DNA of 43,500 nucleotides from Pseudomonadota bacterium (GCA_021845965.1 JAJZUZ010000008.1:1-43500), one strand, 5' to 3'; shown: positions 7,581-19,010, counted from the first letter of the stretch. The notes: generated by a model not told the origin, from the sequence alone. Numbers and translations: made by a program.

Positions 7581-8834
7581 ATGGCCGAGATCAAGAATTA
7601 CACGCTGAATTTTGGGCCGCAACACCCCGCCGCGCACGGCGTGCTGCGCCTGGTGCTCGAGCTCGACGGCGAGGTCGTGCAGCGCGCTGACCCGCACATC
7701 GGCCTGCTGCACCGCGCCACCGAGAAGCTGGCCGAGAGCAAGACCTACATCCAGTCGCTGCCCTACATGGACCGCCTGGACTATGTCTCGATGATGTGCA
7801 ACGAGCAGGCCTACTGCCTGGCCATCGAGAAGATGCTGGGCATCGAGGTGCCGCTGCGCGCCAAGTACATCCGCACCATGTTCGGCGAGATCACGCGCCT
7901 GCTCAACCACCTGATGTGGCTCGGCTCGCACGGCAACGACTGCGGCAGCTCGACCATCCTGATCTACACCTTCCGCGAGCGCGAGGACCTGTTCGACATG
8001 TACGAGGCGGTGTCCGGTGCGCGCATGCACGCGGCCTACTTCCGCCCGGGCGGCGTCTACCGCGACCTGCCGGACGCCATGGCCCAGCACCGGCCGAGCA
8101 AGGTGCGCAGCGCCAGGTCGGTGGCCGAGCTCAATGCCAACCGCCAGGGCTCGCTGCTGGACTTCATCGACGACTTCTGCGCCCGATTCCCCAAGTGCGT
8201 GGACGAGTACGAGACGCTGCTGACCGACAACCGCATCTGGAAGCAGCGCACGGTGGGCATCGGTGTCGTGACGGCGGAGCGCGCCCTGAACCTGGGCATG
8301 ACCGGCCCCATGCTGCGCGGCTCCGGCGTGGCCTGGGACCTGCGCAAACAGCAGCCCTACGACGCCTACGACCGCGTGGACTTCGACATCCCCGTGGGCA
8401 AGACCGGCGACAGCTACGACCGCTATCTCGTGCGTGTGCAGGAGATGCGCGAGTCCAACCGCATCATCAAGCAGTGTGTGGACTGGCTGCGCGCCAACCC
8501 CGGCCCGGTCATCACGGACAACCACAAGGTGGCGCCGCCCGCGCGCGAGGCGATGAAGTCCAACATGGAAGAGCTGATCCACCACTTCAAGCTCTTTACC
8601 GAGGGTTTCCGCGTGCCCGCCGGCGAGGCCTATGCCGCCGTCGAGCACCCGAAAGGCGAGTTCGGCATCTACATGGTGAGCGACGGCGCCAACAAACCCT
8701 ACCGTCTCAAGATTCGTGCCCCGGGCTTTGCCCACCTGGCCACGCTGGATGAACTGGCGCGCGGCCACATGCTGGCCGACGCCGTGGCCATCATCGGCAC
8801 GCTCGATATCGTGTTTGGAGAGATTGATCGATGA
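7581..8834 (+). CDS. nuoD: NADH-quinone oxidoreductase subunit D
   Basis: This 417-residue, 49-kDa subunit forms the quinone cavity together with NuoB. It contains the opening [21 protein letters not shown], with the His that lines the quinone site. [31 protein letters not shown] and the C-terminal [13 protein letters not shown] are also present. The full-length start at 7581 follows AGAGG with eight bases spacing and is intact despite the duplicated false start upstream. Its stop overlaps the nuoE start by four bases (ATGA). Confidence 0.97.
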   Translation: MAEIKNYTLNFGPQHPAAHGVLRLVLELDGEVVQRADPHIGLLHRATEKLAESKTYIQSLPYMDRLDYVSMMCNEQAYCLAIEKMLGIEVPLRAKYIRTMFGEITRLLNHLMWLGSHGNDCGSSTILIYTFREREDLFDMYEAVSGARMHAAYFRPGGVYRDLPDAMAQHRPSKVRSARSVAELNANRQGSLLDFIDDFCARFPKCVDEYETLLTDNRIWKQRTVGIGVVTAERALNLGMTGPMLRGSGVAWDLRKQQPYDAYDRVDFDIPVGKTGDSYDRYLVRVQEMRESNRIIKQCVDWLRANPGPVITDNHKVAPPAREAMKSNMEELIHHFKLFTEGFRVPAGEAYAAVEHPKGEFGIYMVSDGANKPYRLKIRAPGFAHLATLDELARGHMLADAVAIIGTLDIVFGEIDR

Positions 8835-9319
8835 TCTCTGATGCCATGAAGGCGCGCTTCGCCAAGGAAGTCGCCAAGTATCCCGCCGAGCAGAAGCAGT
8901 CGGCCGTGATGGCCTGCCTCGCCATCGTGCAGCAGGAGCTGGGCCACGTCAGCACCGACAACGAGGCCGAAGTTGCCGCCTACCTCGGCATGCCGGCCAT
9001 GGCCGTGCACGAGGTCACGACCTTCTACAACATGTACAACCAGCGGCCGGTGGGCAAGTACAAGCTCAACGTCTGCACCAATCTGCCGTGCCAGCTGCGC
9101 GATGGCCAGAAGGCCCTGCAGCACCTGGCGCAGAAGCTGGGCATTGCCATGGGCGAGACCACGGCCGACGGCCTGTTCACGCTGCAGCAGAGCGAGTGCC
9201 TGGGCGCCTGCGCCGACTCGCCGGTGATGCTGGTGAATGACCGCACCATGTGCAGCTTCATGAGCAACGACAAGCTCGATCAGCTGATCGACGGTCTCAA
9301 GAAAGCTGAGGGCCAGTGA
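8831..9319 (+). CDS. nuoE: NADH-quinone oxidoreductase subunit E
   Basis: This 162-residue, 24-kDa thioredoxin-fold subunit of the NADH-dehydrogenase module holds the [2Fe-2S] cluster N1a. The ligands are in VCTNLPCQL and in [12 protein letters not shown] (two cysteine pairs). [11 protein letters not shown] is the usual family block before them. The start overlaps nuoD, and the stop TGA shares its last base with the nuoF ATG, so translation of D, E and F is tightly coupled. Confidence 0.97.
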   Translation: MISDAMKARFAKEVAKYPAEQKQSAVMACLAIVQQELGHVSTDNEAEVAAYLGMPAMAVHEVTTFYNMYNQRPVGKYKLNVCTNLPCQLRDGQKALQHLAQKLGIAMGETTADGLFTLQQSECLGACADSPVMLVNDRTMCSFMSNDKLDQLIDGLKKAEGQ

Positions 9320-10671
9320 TGACCGCCGACCAGATTCTTTCGCAGTTCGCCGCCACCGGCGTGCAGACCTGTTTCCACGACCGCCACATCAACCCCCAGA
9401 TCTATGCCGGCCTCAACGGCAGCAACTGGCGCCTGAAGGACTACGAGGCGCGCGGCGGCTACCAGGCCCTGAGGAAGATCCTGGGCAAGGATGGCGGCGA
9501 AGGTCTCACGCAGGACCAGGTGATTGCCACCGTCAAGGAGTCCGCGCTGCGCGGCCGCGGCGGCGCCGGTTTCCCCACCGGCCTGAAGTGGAGCTTCATG
9601 CCGCGCCAGTTCCCGGGCCAGAAATACCTGGTGTGCAACTCCGACGAGGGCGAGCCCGGTACCTGCAAGGACCGCGACATCCTGATGTACAACCCGCACA
9701 TCGTGATCGAGGGAATGGCCATCGCGGCCTACGCCATGGGCATCACGGTGGGCTACAACTACATCCACGGCGAGATCTTCGAGGTCTACGAGCGTTTCGA
9801 AGCCGCGCTGGAAGAGGCGCGCGCCGCCGGCCTGCTGGGCAACAACATCCTGGGCAGCGGCTTCAGCTTCCAGCTGCACGCCCACCATGGCTTTGGCGCC
9901 TACATCTGCGGTGAGGAAACCGCGCTGCTGGAGTCGCTGGAGGGCAAGAAGGGCCAGCCGCGCTTCAAGCCGCCGTTCCCGGCCAGTTTCGGCCTGTACG
10001 GCAAGCCGACCACCATCAACAACACCGAGACCTTCGCGGCGGTGCCCTGGATCATCCGCAACGGCGGCCAGGCCTACCTGGAGTGCGGCAAGCCCAACAA
10101 CGGCGGCACCAAGATCTACTCGGTCAGCGGCGATGTCGAGCGCCCGGGCAATTACGAGATCCCCATGGGCACACCCTTTGCCAAGCTGCTGGAGCTGGCC
10201 GGCGGCGTGCGCGGCGGCCGCAAGCTCAAGGCCGTGATCCCCGGTGGCTCCTCTGCACCGGTGCTGCCGGCCGACATCATCATGCAGTGCACGATGGACT
10301 ATGACTCCATCTCCAAGGCCGGCTCCATGCTGGGCTCGGGCGCCGTCATCGTGATGGACGAGACCCGCTGCATGGTCAAGTCGCTGCAGCGCCTGTCCTA
10401 CTTCTACATGCACGAGTCCTGCGGCCAGTGCACGCCCTGCCGCGAGGGCACGGGCTGGCTGTCGCGCGTGGTCGACCGCATCGAGAACGGCCAGGGCCGC
10501 CCCGAGGACCTGGACCTGTTGGACAACGTGGCCGAGAACATCCAGGGCCGCACCATCTGCGCGCTGGGCGACGCCGCCGCCATGCCGGTGCGGGCCATGA
10601 TCAAGCACTTCCGGCCTGAATTCGAATATCACGTGGCCCACAAGACCTGCATGGTCCCGGCCTACGTCTGA
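9319..10671 (+). CDS. nuoF: NADH-quinone oxidoreductase subunit F
   Basis: This 450-residue, 51-kDa subunit oxidises NADH. It contains the FMN/NADH site [17 protein letters not shown], the glycine-rich [15 protein letters not shown], and the N3 [4Fe-4S] ligands in [15 protein letters not shown] plus a later cysteine in TICALGDAA. The ATG at 9319 is preferred; a GTG at 9316 would add one residue. The lengths and spacing are normal for the family. Confidence 0.97.
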   Translation: MTADQILSQFAATGVQTCFHDRHINPQIYAGLNGSNWRLKDYEARGGYQALRKILGKDGGEGLTQDQVIATVKESALRGRGGAGFPTGLKWSFMPRQFPGQKYLVCNSDEGEPGTCKDRDILMYNPHIVIEGMAIAAYAMGITVGYNYIHGEIFEVYERFEAALEEARAAGLLGNNILGSGFSFQLHAHHGFGAYICGEETALLESLEGKKGQPRFKPPFPASFGLYGKPTTINNTETFAAVPWIIRNGGQAYLECGKPNNGGTKIYSVSGDVERPGNYEIPMGTPFAKLLELAGGVRGGRKLKAVIPGGSSAPVLPADIIMQCTMDYDSISKAGSMLGSGAVIVMDETRCMVKSLQRLSYFYMHESCGQCTPCREGTGWLSRVVDRIENGQGRPEDLDLLDNVAENIQGRTICALGDAAAMPVRAMIKHFRPEFEYHVAHKTCMVPAYV

Positions 10672-10693
10672 GCGCATCAGCGAGTACACGAAC

Positions 10694-12799
10694 ATGGTTG
10701 AAATCGAACTCGACGGCAAGAAGGTGGAGGTCCAGGAAGGCAGCATGGTCATGCATGCGGCTGAAAAGGCCAAGGTCTACATCCCCCACTTCTGCTATCA
10801 CAAGAAGCTCAGCATCGCCGCCAACTGCCGCATGTGCCTGGTGGACGTGGAGAAGGCGCCCAAGCCCATGCCGGCCTGCGCCACGCCCGTCACGCAGGGC
10901 ATGATCGTGCGCACCAAGACCGACAAGGCCGTCAAGGCGCAGAAGTCGGTCATGGAGTTCCTGCTGATCAACCACCCGCTGGACTGCCCGATCTGCGACC
11001 AGGGCGGCGAGTGCCAGCTGCAGGATCTGGCCGTGGGCTACGGCGCCGGTGCCTCGCGCTACCAGGAAGAGAAGCGCGTGGTCTTCCACAAGGACGTCGG
11101 CCCGCTGATCTCCATGGAGGAGATGAGCCGCTGCATCCACTGCACCCGCTGCGTGCGCTTCGGCCAGGAGATCGCCGGCGTGATGGAGCTCGGCATGAGC
11201 CACCGTGGCGAGCATTCCGAGATCGAGACCTTCGTCGGCCACAGCGTGGACTCCGAGCTGTCGGGCAACATGATCGACCTGTGCCCGGTGGGCGCGCTGA
11301 CCAGCAAGCCCTTCCGCTACAGCGCCCGCACCTGGGAGCTGAGCCGCCGCAAGTCCGTGTCGCCGCATGATTCCACCGGCACCAACCTGGTCGTGCAGGT
11401 CAAGAACAACCAGGTCCTGCGTGTCGTGCCGCTGGAGAAGGAGGCCGTCAACGAGTGCTGGATCGCCGACCGGGACCGCTATTCCTACGAGGCTCTCAAC
11501 AGTGACCAGCGCCTGACCAAGCCCATGCTCAAGCAGGGTGGCCAGTGGCAGGAAGTCGACTGGCAGACGGCGCTGGAGTATGTGGCCAACGGCTTGAAGA
11601 ACGTCAAGGCCGAGCACGGCGCCGCCAGCATCGGCGCCCTGGTCAGCCCGCACAGCACGCTGGAAGAGCTGTACCTGGCCGGCGCGCTGGTGCGCGCACT
11701 CGGCAGCGACAACATCGACCACCGCCTGCGCCACGCCGAGTTCGGCAAGGCCGAGGGCGTGCGCTGGCTGGGCCTGCCGATCGCCGAACTCACGCAGCTG
11801 CAACGCGTGCTGGTGGTGGGCTCCAACCTGCGCAAGGACCACCCGCTGTTTGCCCAGCGCATCCGCCAGGCGGTACGCCATGGCGCGCAACTCAGCGCCA
11901 TCACTTCGGCATCCCTGCTCAAGGCCGCCGATGCCTGGGCCATGACGATCGCCAACGCGCAGGTCGTGCCGGCGGCCCAGTGGGCGCAGGCGCTGGCCAA
12001 TGTGGCCGCCGCCATCGCCGCGGAGAAGGGCGTGAGCGCGCCGGCTGCCGGCCTGGCTACGCCCGAAGCCAAGGCCATGGCCGCGTCGCTGCTGGGCGGC
12101 GAGCGCAAGGCCGTGCTGCTGGGCAATGCCGCCGCGCATGCCGCCAACGCGTCCAGCCTGCTGGCCCTGGCCAACTGGATCGGGGTCCAGACCGGCGCCC
12201 GCGTGGGCTACCTGACCGAGGCGGCCAACACCGTGGGTGCCCAGTGGATGCAGGCGCAACCGCAGGGTGGCGGCCTGAACGCGGGCCAGATGCTCGCCGG
12301 CTCGCTCAAGGCGGCCGTGCTGCTCAACGTCGAGCCGGAGGACACCGCGGCGGGCCAGGCGGCCGTTGCGGCCCTGGACCGGGCCGAGATGGTCGTCACG
12401 CTCAGCCCCTTCAAGACCAACCTCGCTTTCAGCGATGTGCTGCTGCCCATCGCCCCGTTCAGCGAGACCTCGGGCAGCTACGTCAATGCCGAGGGCCGTG
12501 TGCAGAGCTTCCATGCCGTGGTCAAGCCGCTGGGCGAGACGCGTCCGGCCTGGAAGGTGCTGCGCGTGCTGGGCAATGTGCTGGGCCTGAACAGCTTCGA
12601 GTACGAGTCGTCGCAGGAAGTGCTGGCGGCTGCCACGGTGCAGGCGCCCAACCTGTCCAACGCGACCGGCGCGCCCATCAACCTCGCTGCGCCCGCTGCC
12701 GAGCCGGTGGTGGCGTCCATCTACCAACTCGACGGCCTGGTCCGTCGCGCGCCGTCGCTGCAACTGACGGCCGATGCCCGTGAGGGAGTCTCCGCATGA
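10694..12799 (+). CDS. nuoG: NADH-quinone oxidoreductase subunit G
   Basis: This 701-residue subunit of the peripheral arm carries several iron-sulfur clusters. The N-terminal ferredoxin-like domain has [15 protein letters not shown] and a later cysteine (PACATPV). The His-Cys motif [18 protein letters not shown], the [10 protein letters not shown] motif and the cysteine in [13 protein letters not shown] follow. The remaining two thirds resemble a molybdopterin oxidoreductase fold that holds no cofactor in complex I. Alanine-rich stretches near residues 420-470 are typical in GC-rich relatives. It overlaps nuoH by four bases (ATGA). Confidence 0.96.
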   Translation: MVEIELDGKKVEVQEGSMVMHAAEKAKVYIPHFCYHKKLSIAANCRMCLVDVEKAPKPMPACATPVTQGMIVRTKTDKAVKAQKSVMEFLLINHPLDCPICDQGGECQLQDLAVGYGAGASRYQEEKRVVFHKDVGPLISMEEMSRCIHCTRCVRFGQEIAGVMELGMSHRGEHSEIETFVGHSVDSELSGNMIDLCPVGALTSKPFRYSARTWELSRRKSVSPHDSTGTNLVVQVKNNQVLRVVPLEKEAVNECWIADRDRYSYEALNSDQRLTKPMLKQGGQWQEVDWQTALEYVANGLKNVKAEHGAASIGALVSPHSTLEELYLAGALVRALGSDNIDHRLRHAEFGKAEGVRWLGLPIAELTQLQRVLVVGSNLRKDHPLFAQRIRQAVRHGAQLSAITSASLLKAADAWAMTIANAQVVPAAQWAQALANVAAAIAAEKGVSAPAAGLATPEAKAMAASLLGGERKAVLLGNAAAHAANASSLLALANWIGVQTGARVGYLTEAANTVGAQWMQAQPQGGGLNAGQMLAGSLKAAVLLNVEPEDTAAGQAAVAALDRAEMVVTLSPFKTNLAFSDVLLPIAPFSETSGSYVNAEGRVQSFHAVVKPLGETRPAWKVLRVLGNVLGLNSFEYESSQEVLAAATVQAPNLSNATGAPINLAAPAAEPVVASIYQLDGLVRRAPSLQLTADAREGVSA

Positions 12800-13878
12800 T
12801 CGATGCGCTGTACAACTGGGGCCTGAACCTCGTCGCCGCCGGCTGGTGGTCGTCCCTGGCCTGGCCGGTGATCTGGAACCTGGTCAAGATCGTCTGCGTG
12901 CTGGCACCGCTGATGGGCGCCGTGGCCTACCTCACGCTGTGGGAGCGCCGCCTGCTGGGTTTCATGCAGGTGCGCCTGGGCCCGAACCGCGTCGGCCCCT
13001 TTGGCCTGCTGCAGCCGATTGCCGATGCGCTCAAGCTGCTGACCAAGGAAATCATCCAGCCCACGGCCGCCTCCAAGGGCCTGTTCGTGCTCGGCCCGAT
13101 CATGGCCATCATGCCGGCGCTGGCAGCCTGGGTCGCCATTCCCTTCGGTCCGGACGTCGCGCTGACCAACGTCAACGTGGGCCTGCTGCTCATCATGGCC
13201 ATCACCTCGATCGAGGTCTACGGCGTCATCATCGCCGGCTGGGCATCCAACTCCAAGTATGCCTTCCTGGGCGCGCTGCGCGCCTCGGCCCAGATGGTGA
13301 GCTACGAAATCGCCATGGGCTTCTGCTTCCTGGTGGTGCTCATGGTCTCGGGCAGCATGAACCTGACCGACATCGTGCTGCAGCAGGGCCAGGGCTACTT
13401 CGCCGACAAGGGCCTGAACTTCCTGTCCTGGAACTGGCTGCCGCTGCTGCCCATCTTCATGGTCTACCTGATCTCCGGCGTGGCCGAGACCAACCGCCAT
13501 CCCTTCGACGTGGTCGAGGGCGAGGCCGAGATCGTGGCCGGCCACATGGTCGAGTACTCGGGCATGGGCTTTGCCATCTTCTTCCTGGCCGAATACGCGG
13601 CCATGTGGCTGGTGTCCATCCTGGCCGTGATCATGTTCCTGGGCGGCTGGATCTCCCCGATCAGCAGCGAGCTCTTCAACTGGATCCCGGGCTGGATCTG
13701 GCTGGGCGCCAAGACCTTCGTGGTGGTGTCCATGTTCATCTGGATCCGCGCCACCTTCCCGCGTTTCCGTTATGACCAGATCATGCGTCTGGGCTGGAAG
13801 ATCTTCATCCCGGTCACCCTGGTGTGGCTGCTCGTCGTCGGCATCTGGATGCAGACGCCGTGGAACATCTGGAATTAA
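12796..13878 (+). CDS. nuoH: NADH-quinone oxidoreductase subunit H
   Basis: This 360-residue membrane subunit links the quinone site to the proton-pumping arm. Conserved blocks are [18 protein letters not shown], the acidic loop [20 protein letters not shown], and [14 protein letters not shown]. About eight hydrophobic helices can be seen. The start overlaps nuoG. nuoI follows after 11 bases. Confidence 0.97.
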   Translation: MIDALYNWGLNLVAAGWWSSLAWPVIWNLVKIVCVLAPLMGAVAYLTLWERRLLGFMQVRLGPNRVGPFGLLQPIADALKLLTKEIIQPTAASKGLFVLGPIMAIMPALAAWVAIPFGPDVALTNVNVGLLLIMAITSIEVYGVIIAGWASNSKYAFLGALRASAQMVSYEIAMGFCFLVVLMVSGSMNLTDIVLQQGQGYFADKGLNFLSWNWLPLLPIFMVYLISGVAETNRHPFDVVEGEAEIVAGHMVEYSGMGFAIFFLAEYAAMWLVSILAVIMFLGGWISPISSELFNWIPGWIWLGAKTFVVVSMFIWIRATFPRFRYDQIMRLGWKIFIPVTLVWLLVVGIWMQTPWNIWN

Positions 13879-13889
13879 GAGGTCGGAAC

Positions 13890-14393
13890 ATGGCTGCTGC
13901 CTCTACCTTTTCCCTCAAGGACTTCGTCAAGAGCTTCATGCTGGTGGAGCTCTTCAAGGGCATGGCCCTGACCGGCCGCTACGCGTTCGCCCGCAAGGTC
14001 ACGCTGCAGTACCCGGAAGAAAAGACGCCGCTGTCGCCGCGTTTCCGCGGCCTGCACGCGCAGCGCCGTTACGAGAACGGCGAAGAGCGCTGCATCGCCT
14101 GCAAGCTGTGCGAAGCCGTCTGCCCGGCCATGGCCATCACCATCGAGTCCGAGCAGCGTGCCGACGGCAGCCGCCGCACCACGCGCTACGACATCGACCT
14201 GACCAAGTGCATCTTCTGCGGCTTCTGCGAGGAGGCCTGCCCGGTGGATGCCATCGTCGAGACGCACATCCTCGAATACCACGGCGAGAAGCGCGGCGAC
14301 CTGTACTTCACCAAGGACATGCTGCTGGCCGTGGGCGACCGCTACGAGAGCGAGATCGCGGCGGCCAAGGCGGCCGACGCCAAGTACCGATGA
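13890..14393 (+). CDS. nuoI: NADH-quinone oxidoreductase subunit I
   Basis: This 167-residue subunit of the peripheral arm holds two [4Fe-4S] clusters (N6a and N6b) in the motifs [16 protein letters not shown] and [16 protein letters not shown]. The start at 13890 follows GAGGTCGG and gives the usual short N-terminus with an amphipathic helix ([17 protein letters not shown]). A longer in-frame reading from 13824 would overlap nuoH and is not supported. A 100-base gap with an inverted repeat separates it from nuoJ. Confidence 0.97.
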   Translation: MAAASTFSLKDFVKSFMLVELFKGMALTGRYAFARKVTLQYPEEKTPLSPRFRGLHAQRRYENGEERCIACKLCEAVCPAMAITIESEQRADGSRRTTRYDIDLTKCIFCGFCEEACPVDAIVETHILEYHGEKRGDLYFTKDMLLAVGDRYESEIAAAKAADAKYR

Positions 14394-14404
14394 GGAGAGG
14401 TTAA

Positions 14405-14490
14405 GTGTTCAGCGTTCAGCGTAAGCGGGGAATCCAAGAATCCACTTGATCCAAGCACCACGCTCAACGCCCGACGCAAAACGCAAAACA
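14405..14490 (+). repeat. Intergenic palindromic element, copy 2 (nuoI-nuoJ gap)
   Basis: GCGTTCAGCGT (14412-14422) faces ACGCTCAACGC (14460-14470), pairing ten of eleven positions. The left side repeats GTTCAGCG and the right side runs into CCCGACGCAAAACGCAAAAC. The words and layout match copy 1 at 3329-3402, although the centre differs. It occupies nearly all of the gap and ends just before the nuoJ ATG. Confidence 0.5.
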
Positions 14491-14493
14491 ATC

Positions 14494-15141
14494 ATGGACA
14501 TCAAAACCGGCTTCTTCTTCCTGTTCTCGGCGGTGCTGCTGTTCGCGGCCTACCGGGTCGTCACGGCGCGCAACCCCGTGCATGCCGTGCTCTATCTGAT
14601 GCTGGCCTTCTCGCAGGCCTCGGCGGTCTGGCTGCTGCTCAAGGCCGAGTTCCTGGCCATCACGCTGGTGCTGGTCTACCTGGGCGCGGTGATGGTGCTG
14701 TTCCTCTTCGTCGTCATGATGCTGGACATCAAGATCGACCAGCTGCGCCAGGGCTTCTGGAAGCACCTGCCGCTGGCGGCCACGCTGGGCGCCATCGTGG
14801 TGCTGGAGATGGCCGCCGTGCTGCTGTCGGGCTTCCGCGTCAGCGACGAGCCGGCGCTGGTGCAGGTCGTCGGCCAGCCGGTGGTGGAGGTCGACAACGC
14901 CAAGGATCTGGGCGTGCTGCTCTACACCGAATACGTCTACCCGATCCAGGTGGCCGCCGTCATCCTGCTGGTGGCCATGATCGCCGCCATCGCGCTGACG
15001 CTGCGCGCGCGCAAGGACAGCAAGGCCATCGACCCCGCGATCCAGGTGCGCGTACGTGCCACAGACCGCCTGCAGGTCGTGAAGGTGGCGCCCACCCGCG
15101 CGGCCGAGCCCGCCGCGGCAACGGAGGAGAACAAGGCATGA
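14494..15141 (+). CDS. nuoJ: NADH-quinone oxidoreductase subunit J
   Basis: This 215-residue membrane subunit has five hydrophobic helices. Its key block, [27 protein letters not shown], contains the helix that forms a pi-bulge in complex I. The charged C-terminal tail (about residues 170-215) is longer than in enterobacteria but common in betaproteobacteria. The start at 14494 (MDIKTGFFF) is chosen because a further upstream ATG at 14446 would translate the palindromic element. Overlap with nuoK is four bases (ATGA). Confidence 0.96.
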   Translation: MDIKTGFFFLFSAVLLFAAYRVVTARNPVHAVLYLMLAFSQASAVWLLLKAEFLAITLVLVYLGAVMVLFLFVVMMLDIKIDQLRQGFWKHLPLAATLGAIVVLEMAAVLLSGFRVSDEPALVQVVGQPVVEVDNAKDLGVLLYTEYVYPIQVAAVILLVAMIAAIALTLRARKDSKAIDPAIQVRVRATDRLQVVKVAPTRAAEPAAATEENKA

Positions 15142-15446
15142 CCATCACCCTCGGACACTACCTGACGCTGGGCGCCGCGCTGTTTGCCATCGCGGTGGTC
15201 GGCATCTTCCTGAACCGCAAGAACCTGATCGTGCTGCTCATGGCCATCGAGCTCATGCTGCTGGCCGTCAACCTGAACTTCGTGGCCTTCTCGCACTACC
15301 TCGGCGACATGCACGGCCAGGTGTTCGTGTTCTTCATCCTCACCGTGGCCGCGGCCGAATCGGCCATCGGCCTGGCCATCCTGGTGCTGCTGTTCCGCAA
15401 CAAGTCCAGCATCAACGTGGACGAACTCAACGAGCTCAAGGGTTAA
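15138..15446 (+). CDS. nuoK: NADH-quinone oxidoreductase subunit K
   Basis: This 102-residue membrane subunit has three helices. The two conserved membrane glutamates used in proton transfer are visible in [19 protein letters not shown] and in [17 protein letters not shown]. Length and order are normal. nuoL follows after seven bases. Confidence 0.97.
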   Translation: MTITLGHYLTLGAALFAIAVVGIFLNRKNLIVLLMAIELMLLAVNLNFVAFSHYLGDMHGQVFVFFILTVAAAESAIGLAILVLLFRNKSSINVDELNELKG

Positions 15447-15453
15447 AAACAAG

Positions 15454-17505
15454 ATGAGCGCAACCCTGAACGCATCCACCTTGCTGGCGGTACCGCTGGC
15501 TCCCCTGGTCGGCTCCGCGCTGGCCGGCATCTTCGGCACCAGGCTGGGCGGCAACTGGATCGGCCGCCGCCTCTCGCACAGCCTGACCATCCTGGGCGTG
15601 CTGGTGGCTTTCATCATTTCCGCCATGACGCTCAAGAGCGTGGCCATGGACGGCGCGCGCTTCAATGCCACGATCTATGAATGGATGGTGGTGGGCGGGC
15701 TGAAGATGGAGGTCGGCTTCATGGTCGACGGCCTGACGGCCATGATGATGTGTGTGGTGACCTTCGTCTCGCTGATGGTGCACATCTACACCATCGGCTA
15801 CATGGAGGAGGACGAGGGCTACAACCGCTTCTTCGCCTACATCTCGCTGTTCACCTTCTCCATGCTCATGCTGGTCATGAGCAACAACCTGCTGCAGCTT
15901 TTCTTCGGCTGGGAGGCGGTGGGCCTGGTGTCCTACCTGCTGATCGGCTTCTGGTTCAACAAGCCCACGGCCATCTTCGCCAACATGAAGGCCTTCCTGG
16001 TCAACCGCGTGGGCGACTTCGGCTTCATCCTGGGCATCGGCCTGATCGCGGCCTACGCCGGCACGCTGAATTACACCGAAGTGTTCGCCAAGGCGCCGCA
16101 GCTCGGGGCCATCGACTTTCCCTGGTACATCCTGGGCCAGGACGCCATGCTGATCACCGTGATCTGCATCTGCCTGTTCATCGGCGCCATGGGCAAGTCG
16201 GCGCAGTTCCCGCTGCACGTCTGGCTGCCCGATTCCATGGAAGGCCCGACCCCGATCTCCGCGCTGATCCACGCCGCGACCATGGTGACGGCCGGCATCT
16301 TCATGGTGGCGCGCATGTCGCCGCTGTTCGAGCTGAGTGACACCGCGCTGAGCTTCATCATGGTGATCGGCGCCATCACGGCCCTGTTCATGGGCTTCCT
16401 GGGCATCATCCAGAACGACATCAAGCGCGTGGTGGCCTACTCCACGCTGTCGCAGCTGGGCTACATGACGGTGGCGCTGGGTGCTTCCGCCTACTCGGTG
16501 GCGGTGTTCCACCTGATGACGCACGCCTTCTTCAAGGCGCTGCTCTTCCTGGGCGCCGGCTCGGTCATCATCGGCATGCACCACAACCAGGACATCCGCT
16601 GGATGGGCGGGGTGCGCAAGTACATGCCCATCACCTGGATCACTTCGTTGCTGGGTTCGCTGGCCCTGATCGGTACGCCGCTGTTCGCCGGTTTCTATTC
16701 CAAGGACAGCATCATCGAGGCCGTGCACGAGAGCCACCTCTGGGGTTCCGGCTTTGCCAGCTTCTCCGTGCTGGCCGGCGTCTTCGTGACGGCCTTCTAC
16801 TCCTTCCGCATGTACTTCCTGGTCTTCCACGGCCAGGAGCGCTACGACCAGAACCCCGATGCCCACCACGATGACCACGGCCACGGCCATGATGACCATC
16901 ACGAGCCGCACGAGTCGCCCTGGGTGGTGACGGTGCCGCTGGTGCTGCTGGCCATCCCCTCGGTGGTGATCGGTTACCTGACCATCCAGCCCATGCTGTT
17001 CGGCGGCTTCTTCAAGGACGCGATCTTCGTTGACGCGGCCCGGCACCCCGTGATGGCGGAGCTGGCCGAGGCCTTCCACGGCCCGCTGGCCATGGCCGGG
17101 CATGCCTTCAGCACGCTGCCGTTCTGGCTCGCGCTGGCGGGCGTCGTGTCGGCCTGGTACATGTACATGATCAACCCGGCCCTGCCGGCCGCGATCAAGC
17201 GCGCCTTCCAGCCCGTCTACACGCTGCTGGAAAACAAGTACTACATGGACTGGATCAACGAGAACATCCTCGCGCGCGGCGCGCGCGCCCTGGGCACCGG
17301 CCTGTGGAAGGGGGGCGACCAGGCCGTCATCGACGGTGCCGTGGTCAACGGTTCGTGGAAGGTGGTGGGCTGGGTGGCTGGCGTGGTGCGCTGGTTCCAG
17401 TCCGGCTACCTGTACCACTATGCCCTGGCGATGATCGTCGGCATCCTGATCCTCATGACGTATTTCGTGACCTGGCCCACGCTGGTCGAATGGCTCGGCC
17501 GCTAA
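15454..17505 (+). CDS. nuoL: NADH-quinone oxidoreductase subunit L
   Basis: This 683-residue antiporter-like subunit lies at the distal end of the membrane arm and carries the long lateral helix. Typical blocks are FFGWEAVGLVSYLLIGFW, NRVGDFGFILGIG, the proton-channel block HVWLPDSMEGPTPISALIHA, and VAYSTLSQLGYM. A His/Asp-rich loop lies near residues 468-487 (DAHHDDHGHGHDDHHEPHE) between two membrane helices. Such loops occur in related bacteria, and a metal-related role is unproven. nuoM starts 13 bases later after AAGGAGA. Confidence 0.97.
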   Translation: MSATLNASTLLAVPLAPLVGSALAGIFGTRLGGNWIGRRLSHSLTILGVLVAFIISAMTLKSVAMDGARFNATIYEWMVVGGLKMEVGFMVDGLTAMMMCVVTFVSLMVHIYTIGYMEEDEGYNRFFAYISLFTFSMLMLVMSNNLLQLFFGWEAVGLVSYLLIGFWFNKPTAIFANMKAFLVNRVGDFGFILGIGLIAAYAGTLNYTEVFAKAPQLGAIDFPWYILGQDAMLITVICICLFIGAMGKSAQFPLHVWLPDSMEGPTPISALIHAATMVTAGIFMVARMSPLFELSDTALSFIMVIGAITALFMGFLGIIQNDIKRVVAYSTLSQLGYMTVALGASAYSVAVFHLMTHAFFKALLFLGAGSVIIGMHHNQDIRWMGGVRKYMPITWITSLLGSLALIGTPLFAGFYSKDSIIEAVHESHLWGSGFASFSVLAGVFVTAFYSFRMYFLVFHGQERYDQNPDAHHDDHGHGHDDHHEPHESPWVVTVPLVLLAIPSVVIGYLTIQPMLFGGFFKDAIFVDAARHPVMAELAEAFHGPLAMAGHAFSTLPFWLALAGVVSAWYMYMINPALPAAIKRAFQPVYTLLENKYYMDWINENILARGARALGTGLWKGGDQAVIDGAVVNGSWKVVGWVAGVVRWFQSGYLYHYALAMIVGILILMTYFVTWPTLVEWLGR

Positions 17506-17518
17506 GGAGAAGAACAAA

Positions 17519-18994
17519 ATGGGTTTGTTGAGCCTGGCAATCTGGATGCCGATCGCTTTCGGCGTGCTGCTGCTTGCCCTCGGGCGCGATGATCAGGCGC
17601 GCACCGTGCGCTGGGTCGCGCTGGTCGGGGCGCTGGCCAGTTTCCTCGTCACGCTGCCGCTGTACACCGGCTTCACGCTCGGCACGGCCGAGATGCAGTT
17701 CGTCGAATTCCTGCCGTGGATGGACCGCTTCAATGTGCACTACCACCTGGGTGTGGACGGCATCTCGCTGTGGTTCGTGCTGCTGACGGCCTTCATCACC
17801 GTCATCGTGGTGATCGCCGGCTGGGAAGTCATCACCAGCCGTGTCAACCAGTACATGGGCGCCTTCCTGATCCTCAGCGGCCTCATGATCGGTGTGTTCG
17901 CGGCGCTGGACGGCATCCTGTTCTACGTCTTCTTCGAGGCCACGCTGATCCCGATGTACCTGATCATCGGCATCTGGGGTGGTCCGAACAAGATCTACGC
18001 CGCCTTCAAGTTCTTCCTCTACACCTTGCTCGGTTCGCTGTTGCTGCTGATCGCGCTGATCTACCTGTACACCAAGTCCGGTGGCAGCTTCGACATCGCC
18101 ACCTGGCACACGCTGCCGCTGGACGGCCGCACGCAGACGCTGATCTTCTTCGCCTTCTTCGCCGCCTTTGCCGTGAAGGTGCCGATGTGGCCGGTCCACA
18201 CCTGGCTGCCCGATGTGCACGTCGAGGCGCCGACCGGCGGCTCCGCCGTGCTGGCCGCCATCATGCTCAAGCTGGGGGCGTACGGCTTCCTGCGCTTCTC
18301 GCTGCCCATCGCGCCCGACGCGGCGCGTGAGTGGGCCTGGCTGATGATCGCGCTCTCGCTGATTGCCGTCATCTACGTGGGCCTGGTGGCCATGGTGCAG
18401 CAGGACATGAAGAAGCTCGTGGCCTACTCTTCCGTGGCGCACATGGGTTTCGTGACCCTGGGCTTCTTCATCTTCAACGACCTCGGCGTGGCTGGCGGCC
18501 TGGTGCAGATGATTGCCCACGGCTTCGTCTCGGGTGCCATGTTCCTGGGCATTGGCGTGCTGTACGACCGCGTGCATTCGCGCGAGATTTCCGCCTATGG
18601 GGGTGTCATCAACACCATGCCCAAGTTCACCGCCTTTGCGCTGCTGTTCGCCATGGCCAACTGCGGCCTGCCGGCGACGGCCGGTTTCGTCGGCGAGTGG
18701 ATGGTGATCCTGGGTGCCGTCAAGGCCAACTTCTGGGTCGGTCTGCTGGCCGCCACGGCGCTGATCTTCGGCGCCGCCTACACGCTGTGGATGTTCAAGC
18801 GCGTCTACCTCGGTCCGGTGGCCAACGACGACGTGAAGGCGCTGCAGGACATCAACAGCCGCGAGTTCCTGATGCTGGCGCTGCTGGCCGTTGCCGTGCT
18901 CTGGATGGGTATCGATCCCAAGCCCTTCACCGATGTGATGAACAGCTCGGTGGCCGAGCTGCTCAGGCACGTGGCCCAGTCCAAGCTGAACTGA
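17519..18994 (+). CDS. nuoM: NADH-quinone oxidoreductase subunit M
   Basis: This 491-residue antiporter-like proton-pumping subunit contains [18 protein letters not shown] with the conserved membrane glutamate. The channel block [20 protein letters not shown], with the lysine-bearing ILLKLGAYG-type segment ([12 protein letters not shown]), and [15 protein letters not shown] are also present. About 14 hydrophobic segments can be counted. It is followed by nuoN after 16 bases with a GAGAG ribosome-binding site. Confidence 0.97.
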   Translation: MGLLSLAIWMPIAFGVLLLALGRDDQARTVRWVALVGALASFLVTLPLYTGFTLGTAEMQFVEFLPWMDRFNVHYHLGVDGISLWFVLLTAFITVIVVIAGWEVITSRVNQYMGAFLILSGLMIGVFAALDGILFYVFFEATLIPMYLIIGIWGGPNKIYAAFKFFLYTLLGSLLLLIALIYLYTKSGGSFDIATWHTLPLDGRTQTLIFFAFFAAFAVKVPMWPVHTWLPDVHVEAPTGGSAVLAAIMLKLGAYGFLRFSLPIAPDAAREWAWLMIALSLIAVIYVGLVAMVQQDMKKLVAYSSVAHMGFVTLGFFIFNDLGVAGGLVQMIAHGFVSGAMFLGIGVLYDRVHSREISAYGGVINTMPKFTAFALLFAMANCGLPATAGFVGEWMVILGAVKANFWVGLLAATALIFGAAYTLWMFKRVYLGPVANDDVKALQDINSREFLMLALLAVAVLWMGIDPKPFTDVMNSSVAELLRHVAQSKLN

Positions 18995-19010
18995 ACGAGA
19001 GAGCTCCAAG

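Noticed and set aside
15436-17517. Long minus-strand frame opposite nuoL
   Set aside because: It shows His/Gln/Asp-rich shadow composition without motifs and covers exactly one strongly conserved gene on the plus strand.
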